Positions 61,618-64,000 of a stretch of 64,000 bases of DNA are shown one piece after another. The stretch spans positions 89,959 to 153,958 of the forward strand of contig MVQD01000038.1 in assembly GCA_002067095.1 (NCBI GenBank), read 5' to 3'. Both the position numbers and the translations under genes were made by a program. How positions within the stretch are numbered: the stretch's first letter is position 1; every line of letters starts with the position of its first letter. The DNA comes from Methanoregulaceae archaeon PtaB.Bin056 (GTDB lineage Archaea; Halobacteriota; Methanomicrobia; Methanomicrobiales; Methanospirillaceae). Below the pieces are notes generated by a model, which saw only the letters and a program-made list of their open reading frames with translations, was not told where the DNA came from and made no database searches.

Positions 61618-62382
61618 TTAAACCTTACTGGAAAAAGCAGTTTTTTCCACGTGATCCAGGACATAGCGCCGGATCCTGGCAAAATCCGTGCCCGTCCTCT
61701 CCCTTGGGCGCGGAAGATTGATCGGTACGATATCCCTAATAGTCCCGGGGCGTGCCGTGAGGACCACCACCCTGTCCGAGAGGAAGACTGCCTCGTCCAC
61801 GCTGTGAGTGACAAAAATGACGGTCTTCTTTGTCTTTTCCCAGATTTCCAGCAACTCCCGCTGGAGCATGTTCCTTGTCTGGGCATCAAGGGCACCGAAC
61901 GGTTCGTCCATCAGAAGGATCTGCGGATCAATTGCAAGGGCCCTCGCAACGGCAACCCGCTGGCGCATGCCGCCCGAGAGTTCGAAGGGATAGTTCTCCG
62001 CAAAATCGACGAGTCCCACCATTTCCAGGAACTCGAGAGCCTTCGCCCTCCTCCGTGGCTTCTCCATCCCCTTCATCTCGAGGCCAAACGCGATGTTGTC
62101 GAGCACCGTCCTCCAGGGATAGAGTGAGTATTCCTGGAATATCATGGCCATCCTTGGGCATGGGCCCTCAATCCTGTTCCCGTCAAGGAGAATGGATCCC
62201 CCCGTCGCGTGGTCGAGGCCGGCTATGATCCGCAGAAGGGTGGTCTTCCCGCATCCCGAAGGGCCGAGTATGGAGACGAACTCGCCGTCCGCCACTTCCA
62301 GGTTTATGTGGGAAAGGGCCTGCACCTCAGCCTTCCCTTCTCCCAGAAACGACTTGGAGATGCCCTTCAGCACGAGGCTCAC
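61618..62382 (-). CDS. ABC importer ATPase (nitrate/sulfonate/taurine class)
   Basis: 254 aa. Walker A GPSGCGKTT (about 40-48), Q-loop MIFQEYSLYPW, signature ELSGGMRQRVAVARAL, Walker B LLMDEPFGALD, switch THSVDEA. The tail (TARPGTIRDIVPINLPRPRERTGTDF) is typical of SsuB/TauB. Acts with the permease and binding protein encoded just upstream. Substrate cannot be read from the ATPase. Confidence 0.93.
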   Translation of the reverse strand: MSLVLKGISKSFLGEGKAEVQALSHINLEVADGEFVSILGPSGCGKTTLLRIIAGLDHATGGSILLDGNRIEGPCPRMAMIFQEYSLYPWRTVLDNIAFGLEMKGMEKPRRRAKALEFLEMVGLVDFAENYPFELSGGMRQRVAVARALAIDPQILLMDEPFGALDAQTRNMLQRELLEIWEKTKKTVIFVTHSVDEAVFLSDRVVVLTARPGTIRDIVPINLPRPRERTGTDFARIRRYVLDHVEKTAFSSKV

Positions 62383-62419
62383 CGGCCGTCACCTGCCTGT
62401 AAAGATTTCCTGATCTGTC

Positions 62420-63184
62420 TCATCGCTCAAGGCCCCTCCATGAGAACCACTTCTTCTCGACACGCTTGAAGACAAAGTCAATCAGGAGGCCAATAACGCC
62501 GATCACCACCATCCCGGCAATGATCAGGTTGGTCTGGCCGAAATTGTATGCATAAAGGATGAGGTATCCGAGCCCCTTTGAGATGCCCGGGAGCCATTCC
62601 GCGGCGACGACGCACATCCATGCAATTCCAAAACCTACCCGGAGACCCGTCCAGATGGTGGGAGCGGCCCCGGGGAGGACCACTTTTGTCATGATCTGCC
62701 GCTCCTTCGCCCCGAGCGTGGTCGCTACTTCAAGCCATGTCTTCTTGACCGATCTCACGCCGTCAACAGTGTTCAGAAGGATGGGGAAGAACGCACCGAT
62801 GAAGATGATGAATACGATTGAGGTGAGCCCGATCTTGAACCATGCAAGTGCCAGCGGTACCCAGGCAAGGGGAGGGATTGGCCTGAGAAGCTCGATGGTT
62901 GAGTCAAAGAAATCGTTGAGCAGGGGTGACCGCCCCATGAGGATGCCGATTGGTATTGCGACCGCTGCGGCGACGAGGAACCCCAGGCCCACGCGCTGGA
63001 TACTGATGGCTGCATTCTCCACCATGCTCCCTGTCCCAAGGGTGTACTCCGGGCTGAACGGATGCAGGAGAATGGGTATGACCGTCTCAAGCGAGGGAAC
63101 GATGAATGGATTGTTGACGACCCATGATACCAACTCCCACCCAATGAGAAGAAGAATGGGGAGGAGTAACCGGAGATACCTCAT
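62420..63184 (-). CDS. ABC importer permease (SsuC/TauC-like)
   Basis: 254 aa from the ATG at 63184 with AGGGGAT upstream. Six membrane helices (about 5-25, 63-85, 95-135, 175-200, 215-240). The EAA coupling loop reads EVATTLGAKERQIMTKVVLPGAAPTIWTGL (about 152-182). Twelve bases separate it from the upstream binding-protein gene. Confidence 0.93.
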   Translation of the reverse strand: MRYLRLLLPILLLIGWELVSWVVNNPFIVPSLETVIPILLHPFSPEYTLGTGSMVENAAISIQRVGLGFLVAAAVAIPIGILMGRSPLLNDFFDSTIELLRPIPPLAWVPLALAWFKIGLTSIVFIIFIGAFFPILLNTVDGVRSVKKTWLEVATTLGAKERQIMTKVVLPGAAPTIWTGLRVGFGIAWMCVVAAEWLPGISKGLGYLILYAYNFGQTNLIIAGMVVIGVIGLLIDFVFKRVEKKWFSWRGLER

Positions 63185-63196
63185 TATCCCCTAAGT

Positions 63197-64000
63197 TTAT
63201 CCTTCCTTGACTGATAAACCGCTTGCTTCCAGGGAGTAGCGGATCATGACGTCCTGGATCGACCCCTTGCCGGGAGCGGCGATCTTGAGCGGCTTTCCGG
63301 CAGCGGAGCGCTCCTTTGCCCATGCGACAAAACTGTTCCAGTCAGTGGCAGGAGAGTCCTCCGTCACCACGACGCCGGAACCTTCGAAATTGATCGCCAT
63401 GATGATCTTGACTGGCGTTCCCTTGTCTGCCGCAGAGATTGCGGGGGGGTTTCCTACCAGCGCAAACTGGATGTTGTCAGTTGCCATCAGCTGCATCAGC
63501 TGCGGGCCGGCATCCCCTGATATCAGTTTCAGCTCGGCAACCTTCTCTCCATTCACCATGAGATCCGCAGTATCGGGCCTTGATGCAGCAGGGTCCCTTG
63601 GCTTGAGGGCAATCCCGTATGTATCGTTGAAGTACTCCCACTTCTTGATGGCGACAAAGAGCGCGGCATGATGATCAGACATCAGGTAGCCCACGCCGAC
63701 TGCGCCCTCCACCGGAGTAGGTGTCGCGATCATCCCCTTGTCCACCATGGACTGCGCTGCGTCGTATGGGGTAGTGTCGAAGAGGAGTGCTTTTGAATCC
63801 GCGTCCGGCGAGTCCTTCAGTGACCCGGTGAGCACCTGGAGTTCTCTTAATGCATGGACGAATTCGATGTTTGAGTCCATCCACTGTTCCGTGGGCTCAT
63901 TTTCGAATTTCACCGTCGGGAAGGCTCGTTTGAGTACGTCTACCGATGAGACCGAGATATCGCCGTAGGTGAAATTGCCCTTCCCCGCCAGCCATTCTGC
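63197..64000 (-). CDS. ABC importer substrate-binding protein, 5' end outside window, lobes in unusual order
   Basis: The frame is open from the right edge to the stop at 63197 (267 aa visible). The first 90 visible residues look like the usual C-terminal part of an NMT1/SsuA-type binding protein (VSSVDVLKRAFPTVKFENEP, ELQVLTGSLKD, LLFDTTPYDAAQ). They are followed, not preceded, by what is normally the N-terminal lobe: GAVGVGYLMSDHHAALFVA, ISGDAGPQLMQLMATDNIQFALVGNPPAISAAD, then GKGSIQDVMIRYSLEASGLS, and the protein stops there. So it is either circularly permuted or a longer protein with a truncated second domain. The permease gene follows after 12 bp, leaving no room for a missing half. Confidence 0.8.
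   Translation of the reverse strand, partial: AEWLAGKGNFTYGDISVSSVDVLKRAFPTVKFENEPTEQWMDSNIEFVHALRELQVLTGSLKDSPDADSKALLFDTTPYDAAQSMVDKGMIATPTPVEGAVGVGYLMSDHHAALFVAIKKWEYFNDTYGIALKPRDPAASRPDTADLMVNGEKVAELKLISGDAGPQLMQLMATDNIQFALVGNPPAISAADKGTPVKIIMAINFEGSGVVVTEDSPATDWNSFVAWAKERSAAGKPLKIAAPGKGSIQDVMIRYSLEASGLSVKEG

Noticed and set aside
1-64000. CRISPR array, rRNA, transposase or prophage
   Set aside because: Looked for regularly spaced repeats, rRNA-like stretches and integrase/transposase motifs on both strands; none seen.

Overview
The window is chromosomal DNA of a GC-rich methanogenic euryarchaeon, most likely order Methanomicrobiales. Evidence: the ftsZ-secE-spt5-L11-L1-L10-L12 block, archaeal family B DNA polymerase, RFC large subunit, HMf-type histone, archaemetzincin, archaeal-type SAM synthetase, MptE, COG1031 radical SAM, and two adjacent methanogenesis-marker genes. 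No rRNA, CRISPR array, insertion sequence or phage gene was seen. There is one tRNA (Lys, CTT).

Layout. 0-8 kb: end of a malate dehydrogenase gene, polB, a 570-bp stretch without a confident gene, cbiA, ilvD, and a two-domain polyphosphate kinase 2. 8-16 kb: accessory region with a 66-aa protein built of DnaJ-type zinc motifs, a membrane SpoIIE/RsbU-type phosphatase, an RDD protein, an ABC-2 exporter whose larger permease ends in a PrsW-type protease domain, and a TPR lipoprotein-like or secreted protein. 16-22 kb: tRNA-Lys, then an overlapping operon of TrkA_N-DHH phosphoesterase, mptE and COG1031 radical SAM, then an M50 protease, a PRC-barrel protein and a Thg1-like enzyme. 22-31 kb: ileS with a long structured upstream region, an aldehyde dehydrogenase, and a molybdenum-cofactor operon (58-aa protein, moeA, moeA with a C-terminal binding-protein domain). 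31-37 kb: surface island with a PEGA-type protein and two parallel beta-helix/PKD proteins, lower in GC than its surroundings. 37-43 kb: dtdA, ftsZ, secE, spt5 and the ribosomal stalk operon. 43-54 kb: antiporter, CBS protein, amzA, UPF0146, rfcL, methanogenesis markers 2 and 4, histone, HEAT protein, and mat-hisG-hisA-hisB. 54-61 kb: zinc-ribbon protein and an eight-gene operon fumA-fumB-korD-korA-korB-korC-sucC-sucD, all junctions overlapping by 4 bp. 61-64 kb: rpl10e and an ABC importer of the nitrate/sulfonate class, whose binding protein runs off the window.

How the genes fit. The fum-kor-suc operon plus malate dehydrogenase form most of a reductive (incomplete) TCA branch from oxaloacetate to 2-oxoglutarate; the fumarate reductase is not in the window. 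His, ilvD, mat and cbiA are autotrophic biosynthesis. Several promoters look leaderless, and several have perfect inverted repeats touching the TATA box; these, the permuted-looking binding protein at the right edge, the ABC-2/PrsW fusion and the mini DnaJ-zinc protein are the least ordinary items. All function calls rest on reading motifs by eye; no database search was run.
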